Origin: Blastocatellia bacterium
GTDB lineage: Bacteria > Acidobacteriota > Blastocatellia > Pyrinomonadales > Pyrinomonadaceae
NCBI GenBank assembly: GCA_003175865.1
Contig: PSRF01000129.1
Location: 1 to 6,476 of the forward strand
DNA length: 6,476 nt
Direction: 5' to 3'
The notes below the pieces were generated by a model that was not told the DNA's origin, searched no databases, and saw only the letters and a list, made by a program, of their open reading frames with translations. Both the position numbers and the translations under genes were made by a program. Below, in pieces: positions 1-5,766 of the stretch; within the stretch, counting starts at the first letter, position 1; every line of letters starts with the position of its first letter.

Positions 1-106
1 CGATGACACGCACCTGCTGGTAAACTGCCCTGGCGGGGACCTAGGCAAGGTCGAAACACGGGTGGAGGAGTGGGATGGTGTGACCATCAAGTATTCGTTT
101 GAGTGA
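1..106 (+). CDS. C-terminal end of an unrecognised protein (5' part outside window)
   Basis: An open frame enters from the left edge (first whole codon at position 2) and ends at TGA 104-106. It gives 34 residues that begin DDTHLLVNCPGGDLG and end VTIKYSFE. The composition is ordinary for a soluble protein, with alternating hydrophobic and charged residues as in beta strands (VETRVEEWDG, VTIKYSFE), and there is no low-complexity bias. I do not recognise the family from so short a tail. It is on the same strand as the next gene, 89 bases upstream of that gene's start, and the inverted repeat between them argues against tight co-translation. It could be a chance open frame, but its length and composition up to the edge make a real gene end more likely. 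Confidence 0.5.
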   Translation, partial: DDTHLLVNCPGGDLGKVETRVEEWDGVTIKYSFE

Positions 107-143
107 GCGGGTCACGCATGATCGCGGCCACTGATGTAACATT

Positions 144-175
144 GCTTAACGGCGCCAGTGATACACGACGTTAGC
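144..175. repeat. Imperfect inverted repeat (hairpin) upstream of the small secreted-protein gene
   Basis: The left arm GCTTAACGGCG (144-154) pairs with the right arm CGACGTTAGC (166-175). This gives about nine base pairs with one bulged T and one mismatch around an 11-base loop. It lies between the stop at 106 and the ribosome binding site at 181. No T-tract follows, so it is not a typical terminator; an operator, a 5' leader hairpin or chance are the alternatives. The outer bases GCTTAAC and GTTAGC recall integron core-site consensus sequences, but the total span is too short for an attC site. Confidence 0.3.
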
Positions 176-180
176 TAGAT

Positions 181-188
181 AAAGGAGG
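181..188 (+). promoter_or_regulatory. Strong Shine-Dalgarno sequence
   Basis: AAAGGAGG lies seven bases before the ATG at 196. An in-frame TAG at 172-174 and the lack of any other start codon after it leave 196 as the only plausible start. This is the best ribosome binding site in the window; the 782 and 1534 starts have none that is clear. Confidence 0.8.
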
Positions 189-195
189 CTGCGTT

Positions 196-672
196 ATGAC
201 AGTTTGCCTGTTACTGCTGGTTTTATTCTTTCCCTCACTTTCAGGGAGTGCAAACCGCCAAGCCCAGAAGGCAGAAGTCGAGAGCGATATTCGCGAGGCT
301 GTGCTTCGTTATCTCTTTGAACATGAAGCTCAACAGCAAAAGCCATATACGAAGGTCCTTTTTATATCGATTGAGAAGAAAGACCCGGATGATAAATTTA
401 TCGCGAGATTTAAGGACCATACTCCTCCTGTTAAGAAGGGCTCAGAGTCGGAACTTTCGAGCGATATCGGTGGAGTAAGGGATAAGAAAACGGGTGAAGG
501 CGGAATTCTCTATCGTGTAGGTGGGATCAAGTGGATCAACGAACATGAGGTTGAAGTAGACGGAAGCTACTACGTAGCCAATCTATTTGCTGGTGGTTGC
601 TCCTACCGGGTTGTCCAGGATGGAAGTAAATGGATTGTGAAAGGATGCGGCGGAAAGATGTGGATGTCTTGA
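196..672 (+). CDS. Small secreted protein of unknown function
   Basis: The 158-residue product starts with a hydrophobic stretch (about residues 2-16, CLLLLVLFFPSL) followed by SGSA-N, which looks like a Sec signal peptide cut near residue 19. The n-region lacks the usual Lys or Arg, and no lipobox cysteine is present, so export as a soluble periplasmic or secreted protein is inferred. The mature part has a charged, probably helical segment (about 22-48) and then a beta-rich C-terminal half with IKWINEHEVEVDGSYYV (111-127) and Cys135 and Cys151, which could form a disulfide. The alternation of W, V and Y with a closing KWIVKGC resembles small NTF2-like or cystatin-like folds, but I cannot assign a family. 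The strong ribosome binding site supports real translation. The stop is only eight bases before the attC-like element, so this could be an integron cassette gene. Confidence 0.8.
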   Translation: MTVCLLLLVLFFPSLSGSANRQAQKAEVESDIREAVLRYLFEHEAQQQKPYTKVLFISIEKKDPDDKFIARFKDHTPPVKKGSESELSSDIGGVRDKKTGEGGILYRVGGIKWINEHEVEVDGSYYVANLFAGGCSYRVVQDGSKWIVKGCGGKMWMS

Positions 673-680
673 TCTGGATC

Positions 681-781
681 GCTAACAAGTTATTGGAGCG
701 CACTGCCCGCCAGCTTGATTCTGGTCAACGTTGTTTGGGTTCTTTGACGACGGGGCGGCCGTTTAATTCCAGCGTGTTGCA
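681..781 (+). mobile_element. Possible integron attC-like recombination site (or relic)
   Basis: The spacer between the two small genes folds as nested imperfect inverted repeats. AACA (684-687) pairs with TGTT (775-778), TGGA (694-697) with TCCA (768-771), CCGCC (707-711) with GGCGG (754-758), and GTCAA (724-728) with TTGAC (744-748). An attC site has the same layout: an R''-like GCTAAC start just after the upstream stop codon, unpaired spacers, a variable centre, and an L'/R'-like end just before the next start codon. The 3' end TTAATTCCAGCGTGTTG is similar to ends of classical cassette attC sites (TTAATTCAAGCGTTAG, from memory). Against it, R' reads GTTGCAA rather than GTTRRRY, R'' departs from RYYYAAC in its first bases, the stems are short, and no integrase gene is in view. 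It may be degenerate or a coincidence. Confidence 0.35.
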
Positions 782-1195
782 ATGAGACGCAGGATATCAG
801 CGAGTCGCATCCTTGAGTTACTGAGTGTGTTGCTGTTATCTGGTTTGTTTATTCAGCTAGCACCATCACTTCTCCTGGATCAGAGACGGATCAGTCTTTA
901 TGCTTTCGATCCTATTGTGCTCGTCCTGTCATTGGCGGTTCCAATATATGTGGTTCTGAGATTCGATTGGGCCGGGGTAATAGTCGGCGGCATTTACCTC
1001 TGGCTCATGCTCATAGCTGAAGGTAACATCCTATCCGCTTACGATGATGAACGCGGCAGAATCCTGGACAGCTTCTGGCTGTATGCGGGTTGGTTAGTGG
1101 GCCTCGTGTACTGTGCGGTGATCTATGCAGGCATGTTGCTTATTAAGGTGAGGAGAAAGGGGAAGGAACTTTCTGTGAACAGCGGCGAGTCCTAA
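782..1195 (+). CDS. Small four-helix integral membrane protein, unknown function
   Basis: The 137-residue product has a basic N-terminus (MRRR) and four hydrophobic segments at about residues 10-31, 43-59, 64-80 and 99-122. The last runs into the basic tail KVRRKGK, so both ends are predicted cytoplasmic. The only sizeable polar loop (about 81-97, with the acidic run DDE at 88-90) would then face the cytoplasm between helices 3 and 4. I see no catalytic motif and recognise no family. The ATG at 782 is the first start after an in-frame TAA at 764-766. It has no clear Shine-Dalgarno sequence, so translation may be weak. The start sits immediately after the attC-like element and the stop lies within a CTAACAA motif, the packing expected of an integron cassette. 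Start and function are uncertain, but the hydrophobic pattern supports a real gene. Confidence 0.75.
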   Translation: MRRRISASRILELLSVLLLSGLFIQLAPSLLLDQRRISLYAFDPIVLVLSLAVPIYVVLRFDWAGVIVGGIYLWLMLIAEGNILSAYDDERGRILDSFWLYAGWLVGLVYCAVIYAGMLLIKVRRKGKELSVNSGES

Positions 1196-1198
1196 CAA
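1190..1198 (+). other. Second R''-like motif overlapping a stop codon
   Basis: TCCTAACAA contains the TAA stop of the membrane-protein gene (1193-1195). It shares the seven bases CTAACAA with the start of the attC-like element at 682-688, and each copy lies at the end of a small gene. TCCTAAC matches six of seven positions of the integron inverse core RYYYAAC. I could not find a matching GTTRRRY end with a complementary arm in the next 130 bases, so a complete second attC site is not supported. Confidence 0.25.
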
Positions 1199-1359
1199 CA
1201 GGATGATAAAGGGCGAATTTTTCTAACGGCAACTGAGAACACAGTTCCCCAGCCGCAGTCGAACAAATCATTCGAACGGACTGGTCGAGTAACGGTTTAC
1301 GCCAAAGATTTCAACTTTGCCAGCAGCGTCCAACTCAGCGAAGTTTCATCTCAGACGTT

Positions 1360-1377
1360 CACGTTTGCCAAAACGTG
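1360..1377. repeat. Perfect 7-bp hairpin upstream of the receptor gene
   Basis: CACGTTT (1360-1366) and AAACGTG (1371-1377) are exact reverse complements around the four-base loop GCCA. The element lies 157 bases before the receptor start and just upstream of the candidate promoter, a position that would suit an operator for a DNA-binding dimer. No T-tract follows, so it is not a standard intrinsic terminator. Chance occurrence cannot be excluded. Confidence 0.4.
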
Positions 1378-1389
1378 TTGAGTTTGACA

Positions 1390-1418
1390 TTCACGCGACG
1401 CTAATAAGCATCTACAAT
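1390..1418 (+). promoter_or_regulatory. Candidate sigma70-type promoter for the receptor gene
   Basis: TTCACG (1390-1395, four of six to TTGACA) and TACAAT (1413-1418, five of six to TATAAT) are separated by 17 bases. A perfect TTGACA also occurs at 1384-1389, but it is 23 bases from the -10 box, which is too far. If used, transcription would begin near 1425 and leave an untranslated leader of about 110 bases. This is a consensus match by eye only. Confidence 0.3.
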
Positions 1419-1533
1419 TTCCAAAATCTCCCCCATAGCTATTATTCGCCCTGGGGTGTCTTGGCAGGCACTACCTTGCGAGTCCGCGAGCAAGCACGCC
1501 CGTCGGATTTGGATATGATCTTAAATAGATGCG

Positions 1534-4386
1534 ATGCGTTATCTAAGTCGCGTGACCAGTCGTCCTTTGATCTTAGCGCTGAGTGTCGCGATAACTGCGT
1601 CCACCGCTTTCGGTCAATTGCCGACCGGATCATTGCTGGGCCGCGTTCACGACTCAGAAAACAGAGGATTACAGAACGTAGAAGTCAGGGTCACAAAACG
1701 TTCTACCTGGCCACAACATCCCTCTAAGATCACCTCCTCCCGGCAGTCATCGAATGGCGTTCAACTCGCCTCTCAAGCGTTCACAGACCGCTCAGGTCGT
1801 TTCAAGCTGCTTGGATTGTCTCCCGGCCTTTACTCAATGGAGATTTCGCTCTCTGGTTGGCAAAGCCAGGGTGTTTCTAATTTAGATGTTCGTGCCAACA
1901 GCAGTTTGGACATCAATGTGCTCCTGTTTCCCATGTCGGCAGGTCAACGTCAACAAAGAATCAGCTCGCTCGATGGAGGTCTTTGGTTGGGTGGTCGATT
2001 TGGAGCGTTTTCTCTGCACGGCCTACCAACTGCCAGAAGAATCTGGTCCATTCTTGAGAACCAGGAGACTTCGACGGTTACCGATAGGGTCGACGTTGGT
2101 GGACTGGATACGGGACGGATTGTTCTATTTGGAGCGCTTGGAACTTCCTGGACTGAGAATCGCTACAAGCTCAACGGCTTCGATGTACACGACGCATACA
2201 TACCAGGTCGTGCTCTTACTGACCCGGATTTTGATTCTCTCGCTGATATGACTGTAGTCACAGCGGCAAAAGCTCCATCGTTTTCTGGCGGCGGAACGGA
2301 AGTAGATCTCACCACACAACGAAGTACGAACGCAGACGCGTCGGCGCAACTTAAGGGTGCCGTCAGAGTCTTCTATTCCGGTGGCGCGCTGCAGAGCGAC
2401 AATATGGAAGCGCGACTGAGCCGGATTGGTTTCCCCGGGCCAGAGCGGTTGAATCATCTGGTTGATTTAACCGGACAGCTTTCAGGAGAGTTGAGGCCGA
2501 GTCAGGCAAAACTGCCATTCTTCGTTGCGCTATCGACGCAGCAACTTTCGAAAACACTCGGAGGCTTTGCTGCCCCCATCGATGTCCACGTCTATCACGC
2601 AGTGGCAAACGTCACAGCATTCTCGCGTGGCAATAAGCAACTGGAAATATTCTACGCAGGGCAGCACGTTTTCAATTCACATCAGAATGCTGATCCACGG
2701 GTTGCACCGAGCGCCACTGAACGTGGCAACGACAACTTTCATCAGTTCCAGGCACGCTGGTCTAGTTCTATGACGGCATCCAGGCGATGGGAAGTTGGCT
2801 TTGGAGTTGCTCATGCCATTGTTTCGTCCGGCATTCAGCCGGGCGTAGTTGAAACGAGCACGATTGATTTACCAGAGTTGATTCGAACAGGTGCAGCCCC
2901 ACTCGCGTTCGCAGGCACGCAAACGCGATATCAAATAAGAGGTACTTTCCAGGACGTGCGTCAAGGATTTCTTGGTAGTCATGGTATCAACGCCGGTGCG
3001 ACTTACGACCGCAGTAACATTAGAAATCGCTGGGTTGCGGTTAACGGTATCGAACAGGTCCTGACTAAAGCTACGTCCGCTGAAGTGATTCGTTGGAACA
3101 CTCCAACGCAGGCAAGTCAGCACGTACAGAATTTTTCATTGTTTGGTCAGGACGAGTGGCGTCCAGCCGAATCGTTCGCCGTTAACTTTGGCTTGCGAAT
3201 GGAAAATAGTGTGGGGCAAGCCGATGACGCGACCAATCGGATCAACTGGACCACAGTTGAACCTCGCGTTGGTTTTGTTCTTCCATTACCGCGTCGATTT
3301 GTCTTACGTGGCGGCTTTGCGCGCTACGGTCATGTATTGCAGGGCCGTTATCTCGATTTTGGAAATCCAGTGGCGCTTGGTGGCGAGGTTTTGCAGTGGC
3401 AGGACGTTAACGGCGATCTTCACGCTCAATCGTCCGAACTAACACGAACACTTCGCGTCTTTGGTGGTTCCCACTCAGCCGTCGACAACAATCTACGGCG
3501 ACCATATACCGACGAAATCTCTGTTGTGTTGGAGAAACGAATTGGCGAGCGATTCATTGCACGAGCAATTTTTTTTCGCCGCGACACTCGCCACCTTATT
3601 GAGGTCGTTAACACGGGAGTTCCATTTGCAAATTACACACCGACGTTGGTTCGTGATCCTGGCAACGACGGAATCATCGGCACTGCAGATGACCAACGCC
3701 TGACACTCTTCAATCGCCAACCTGCGGCGCTGGGAGAGGACTTTCTTCTATTAACGAATCCGACTGGTTTTCGTGGGAGCTTCAAAGGATTTGAGATCGA
3801 AGCAATTAAGCGTATCGGCCGGCGTTGGGAAGCTACAATGGGCTTCACAGCAACGCACAGTACGGTACCAACAAATCCAGGTAATCAGGTCTTTCAAAAC
3901 GATCCTGGTTCTATTATTTTCGACATGTCGATCTTCGCTGCATTGAATGCCGACCCAAACACGCGTTTGTTTGAAACAGGCAGGATGTTTTTCGATCGGG
4001 GACTTACTGGCAAGCTGACTGGTTTTTATGAAGCACCATTAGGACTTCAGATAGGAGCGGTGGCGAAATACTATGACGGGTTACCATTTAGTAGGATGCT
4101 ATTTGTCGACGGGTTCAATCAGGGACCTTTTTTTGTGAGAGCAACAACGCGAGACGACCCAGGTGTTTTTCGCACGAATCTTTATTCGACCGTTGACCTT
4201 GCCATAGCGCGCGCGTTCGCTCTCAAACACGGTGAAATCTTCCTCCACCTTGATGTCTTCAATCTCCTCAATTTGAGCAAGGCAACAGTGCAGGCGGATC
4301 TCACAAGTCCGACATTCGAGTTACGTGTGCCGTTATCGATTGAAGCACCCAGGACATTCAGGCTTGGTTTTGAGTGGAAGTTTTAA
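1534..4386 (+). CDS. TonB-dependent-receptor-like outer-membrane protein with carboxypeptidase-regulatory-like N-terminal domain
   Basis: The 950-residue product begins with a Sec signal peptide (basic residues 6 and 10, hydrophobic 11-25, likely cut AFG-Q at 27/28). Residues about 30-131 form a carboxypeptidase-regulatory-like beta-sandwich (GSLLGRVHDSENRGLQNVEV, then FTDRSGRFKLLGLSPGLYSM), interrupted by a Ser/Gln-rich loop near 56-80. A plug-like region follows (about 185-265) with YKLNGFDVHD at 211-220. The rest is a long beta-barrel, including NFSLFGQDEWRP (533-544), QDVNGDLHAQ (622-631) and a possible Ca-binding loop DPGNDGIIGTADDQ (708-721). It ends in EWKF with the C-terminal Phe typical of proteins inserted in the outer membrane by BamA. 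This is the architecture of the large 'Oar/carboxypeptidase-regulatory-like' receptors common in Acidobacteriota, which are usually around 1000 residues. The substrate is unknown, and no ExbB, ExbD or SusD-like partner is in the window. The start is fixed by an in-frame TAA at 1522-1524; the ribosome binding site is poor. Confidence 0.88.
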   Translation: MRYLSRVTSRPLILALSVAITASTAFGQLPTGSLLGRVHDSENRGLQNVEVRVTKRSTWPQHPSKITSSRQSSNGVQLASQAFTDRSGRFKLLGLSPGLYSMEISLSGWQSQGVSNLDVRANSSLDINVLLFPMSAGQRQQRISSLDGGLWLGGRFGAFSLHGLPTARRIWSILENQETSTVTDRVDVGGLDTGRIVLFGALGTSWTENRYKLNGFDVHDAYIPGRALTDPDFDSLADMTVVTAAKAPSFSGGGTEVDLTTQRSTNADASAQLKGAVRVFYSGGALQSDNMEARLSRIGFPGPERLNHLVDLTGQLSGELRPSQAKLPFFVALSTQQLSKTLGGFAAPIDVHVYHAVANVTAFSRGNKQLEIFYAGQHVFNSHQNADPRVAPSATERGNDNFHQFQARWSSSMTASRRWEVGFGVAHAIVSSGIQPGVVETSTIDLPELIRTGAAPLAFAGTQTRYQIRGTFQDVRQGFLGSHGINAGATYDRSNIRNRWVAVNGIEQVLTKATSAEVIRWNTPTQASQHVQNFSLFGQDEWRPAESFAVNFGLRMENSVGQADDATNRINWTTVEPRVGFVLPLPRRFVLRGGFARYGHVLQGRYLDFGNPVALGGEVLQWQDVNGDLHAQSSELTRTLRVFGGSHSAVDNNLRRPYTDEISVVLEKRIGERFIARAIFFRRDTRHLIEVVNTGVPFANYTPTLVRDPGNDGIIGTADDQRLTLFNRQPAALGEDFLLLTNPTGFRGSFKGFEIEAIKRIGRRWEATMGFTATHSTVPTNPGNQVFQNDPGSIIFDMSIFAALNADPNTRLFETGRMFFDRGLTGKLTGFYEAPLGLQIGAVAKYYDGLPFSRMLFVDGFNQGPFFVRATTRDDPGVFRTNLYSTVDLAIARAFALKHGEIFLHLDVFNLLNLSKATVQADLTSPTFELRVPLSIEAPRTFRLGFEWKF

Positions 4387-4443
4387 TGGAACGGTAACCT
4401 GGGGTCAGGTGGCTAACTGTGGTCGCATTGGTGCAGTCCGTCA

Positions 4444-4480
4444 CGGCTCATTCAGCGGTATGAGCCGGCCCATCAGCGGT
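4444..4480. repeat. 8-bp hairpin whose loop sequence is repeated downstream
   Basis: CGGCTCAT (4444-4451) and ATGAGCCG (4460-4467) are exact reverse complements. The entire eight-base loop TCAGCGGT (4452-4459) recurs at 4473-4480, a period of 21 bases or about two helical turns. The hairpin begins 58 bases after the receptor stop. It lacks a following T-tract, so intrinsic termination is doubtful. mRNA 3' end protection, a small RNA or a two-site protein-binding element are possible. Confidence 0.45.
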
Positions 4481-4542
4481 GGAGATACAAAGTGGCCAGC
4501 TAGCGACATGAGCGAAGCGACTTAGATGCATTACGAATAAAG

Positions 4543-4596
4543 ATCACGTTGAAAGCAGTAGTTTCGCGCCTGTTCTGACGTGATAGTCGGTGACGT
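4543..4596. promoter_or_regulatory. Possible operator: inverted and direct ACGT-core repeats
   Basis: ATCACGT (4543-4549) and ACGTGAT (4578-4584) form a perfect 7-bp inverted repeat with a 28-base spacer. TGACGT occurs twice in direct orientation at 4576-4581 and 4591-4596. All lie within 90 bases upstream of the DUF2252 start, where a regulator could act. I see no convincing -35/-10 pair with them, and the repeats are short enough to be chance. Confidence 0.25.
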
Positions 4597-4620
4597 AACG
4601 AATGATCTGATTGAGCCTTC

Positions 4621-4626
4621 AGGAAG
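4621..4626 (+). promoter_or_regulatory. Shine-Dalgarno sequence that decides the DUF2252 start
   Basis: AGGAAG precedes the ATG at 4631 by four bases. The in-frame GTG at 4580 that would lengthen the protein by 17 residues has no ribosome binding site, so 4631 is preferred. Confidence 0.65.
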
Positions 4627-4630
4627 TACC

Positions 4631-5710
4631 ATGAACTGCAAGGAAGCCACGAAATCTTACGAGCGCTGGTTGGCCAAGCAAACGCGGATTGTTGAACCTG
4701 ATCTGCGGCTAAAACATGAACGGATGTCTGCCGACATATTCTCTTTCATGCGCGCAACATTTTATCGGTGGATCGAACTCTGGACTGAACACTGCAGTGA
4801 TCTCGCTGAGGCTCCCGCAGTCCTGGGAGTTGGTGATCTTCACGTGGAGAATTTCGGCACCTGGCGGGATCAGGAAGGGCGAGTCGCCTGGGGCATAAAT
4901 GATTTCGATGAAGCCTTTGATCTGCCTTACACCAACGACCTCGTTCGATTGGCGGTGAGTTCACATCTAGCTATCTCCACAAACCGCTTGGTACTTCGGC
5001 CAGCCGACGCTTGCGAAGCCCTCTTCAGGGGATATGCGAGGGCGTTGCAGGAAGGTGGTGGCCCGTTTGTTTTGGCTGAACGCCACGAGTGGTTGCGTTC
5101 GACCGTCATAAGCAAGCTTCGCGATCCGATCAAGTTCTGGGAGAGGCTAAACAGTGTGCCCACTATCAAGACGCCTATTCCCAATAGAGCTGCAAAGGCA
5201 CTTTCCAGCGCCCTGCCTGAAGCGAAGTTACGTCATCGCCTGATCCACCGCATCGCTGGTTTAGGCAGTTTGGGTCGGCAGCGCTTTGTCGCTCTGGCCG
5301 ATTGGAGGGGAGGTCAGATCGCCCGGGAGGCCAAGGCACTAATTCCCTCAGCTTACATCTGGCTCAGCAGACGGAACGAGGATCGTTCTGTTTACAACAG
5401 AATCGTCAGTCAGTCGATTAGATGTCCAGATCCTTTTCTCAACATCTACAAGGATTGGATTGTTCGCCGCCTTTCTCCAGATTGCAGCCGGGTTCGACTG
5501 GACATGTTGCCAAAGGGCCACGACGAACACAGGTTACTGGAGGCTATGGGCCGAGAAACCGCAAACGTGCATCTGGGAAGTAAACGTGCGATTGAAAAAG
5601 TCAAAAACGACTTGAGCAGACGGTCAGCGGATTGGTTGCACGTTGCAGCGAAGGTCATGGTCAAGGCTCTCAACGATGACTGGCAGAGTTGGCGCGAGGT
5701 GGCGAAGTAG
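4631..5710 (+). CDS. DUF2252 family protein (protein-kinase/aminoglycoside-phosphotransferase-like fold)
   Basis: The 359-residue soluble product carries the hallmarks of DUF2252 (PF10009). These are an N-terminal KHERMSADIFSFMRATFYRW (29-48) matching the family's M-x3-F-x-F-x-R-G/A segment, GDLHVENFG (68-76), NDFDEAFDLPYTNDLVRLA (90-108), a GSLGRQRFVAL segment (212-222), and a late MGRETANVHLGS (306-317). The GDxHxxN and DFDE motifs mirror the catalytic loop and metal-binding Asp of phosphotransferase-fold kinases, so ATP-dependent phosphorylation is plausible, but the family's substrate is not established. The usual Gly after FxR is Ala42 here, and the protein is shorter than many members (often 400 or more residues). 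No signal peptide or membrane segment is seen, so it should be cytoplasmic. It has its own 244-base upstream region and faces the lyase gene tail to tail, so it is probably transcribed alone. Confidence 0.88.
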   Translation: MNCKEATKSYERWLAKQTRIVEPDLRLKHERMSADIFSFMRATFYRWIELWTEHCSDLAEAPAVLGVGDLHVENFGTWRDQEGRVAWGINDFDEAFDLPYTNDLVRLAVSSHLAISTNRLVLRPADACEALFRGYARALQEGGGPFVLAERHEWLRSTVISKLRDPIKFWERLNSVPTIKTPIPNRAAKALSSALPEAKLRHRLIHRIAGLGSLGRQRFVALADWRGGQIAREAKALIPSAYIWLSRRNEDRSVYNRIVSQSIRCPDPFLNIYKDWIVRRLSPDCSRVRLDMLPKGHDEHRLLEAMGRETANVHLGSKRAIEKVKNDLSRRSADWLHVAAKVMVKALNDDWQSWREVAK

Positions 5711-5741
5711 TCTTGCCGTCGAATTCACTGTCTGCGACTGT

Positions 5742-5766
5742 CGCTCACTGGAGCGCTCACTTTTTT
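5742..5766 (+). terminator. Possible weak intrinsic terminator between convergent genes
   Basis: CGCTC (5742-5746) and GAGCG (5751-5755) pair perfectly around the loop ACTG. A run of six T follows at 5761-5766, five bases beyond the stem. The position 32 bases after the DUF2252 stop fits a terminator, but the stem is short and the T-run is offset and lies within the last codons of the opposing gene. No T-tract supports termination from the minus strand. Confidence 0.35.

Larger units (their letters stand above)
1196..1533. other. 338-base intergenic region with no convincing gene
   Basis: No frame here has a plausible gene. A frame from a TTG near 1317 runs into the signal-peptide coding region of the next gene and reads as arginine- and serine-rich sequence. 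The region does hold a perfect 7-bp hairpin (1360-1377), a possible promoter (1390-1418) and a weak hairpin AACTG/CAGTT at 1230-1246. It is probably the regulatory leader of the large receptor gene, and its left part may be decayed cassette DNA. Confidence 0.6.
4387..4630. other. 244-base structured spacer between receptor and DUF2252 genes
   Basis: No gene is supported here: frames crossing it are short and overlap the receptor end or start without a ribosome binding site. It contains the hairpin and loop repeat at 4444-4480, the AGCGA repeats at 4502-4519 (three copies in 18 bases) and the ACGTGAT/TGACGT repeats at 4543-4596. The structure density is higher than in the other spacers and would suit a leader or 3' processing region. 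Confidence 0.5.

Noticed and set aside
144..176. A complete attC site before the first small gene
   Set aside because: Core-like ends are present but the 33-base span leaves no room for the L boxes and central loop of an attC.
1190..1330. A complete second attC site after the membrane-protein gene
   Set aside because: The CTAACAA start is present, but no complementary GTTRRRY arm could be found downstream.
1317..1727. 136-codon open frame from a TTG
   Set aside because: It overlaps the signal-peptide and first-domain coding region of the receptor in another frame, has a poor start and arginine/serine-rich composition without a recognisable fold.
4325..4525. 66-codon open frame across the receptor end
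   Set aside because: It starts inside the receptor gene without a ribosome binding site and reads through the hairpin region; no protein-like pattern.
4580..4630. GTG start giving a 17-residue extension of the DUF2252 protein
   Set aside because: No Shine-Dalgarno sequence, and the extra residues precede the family homology; the ATG at 4631 has AGGAAG upstream.
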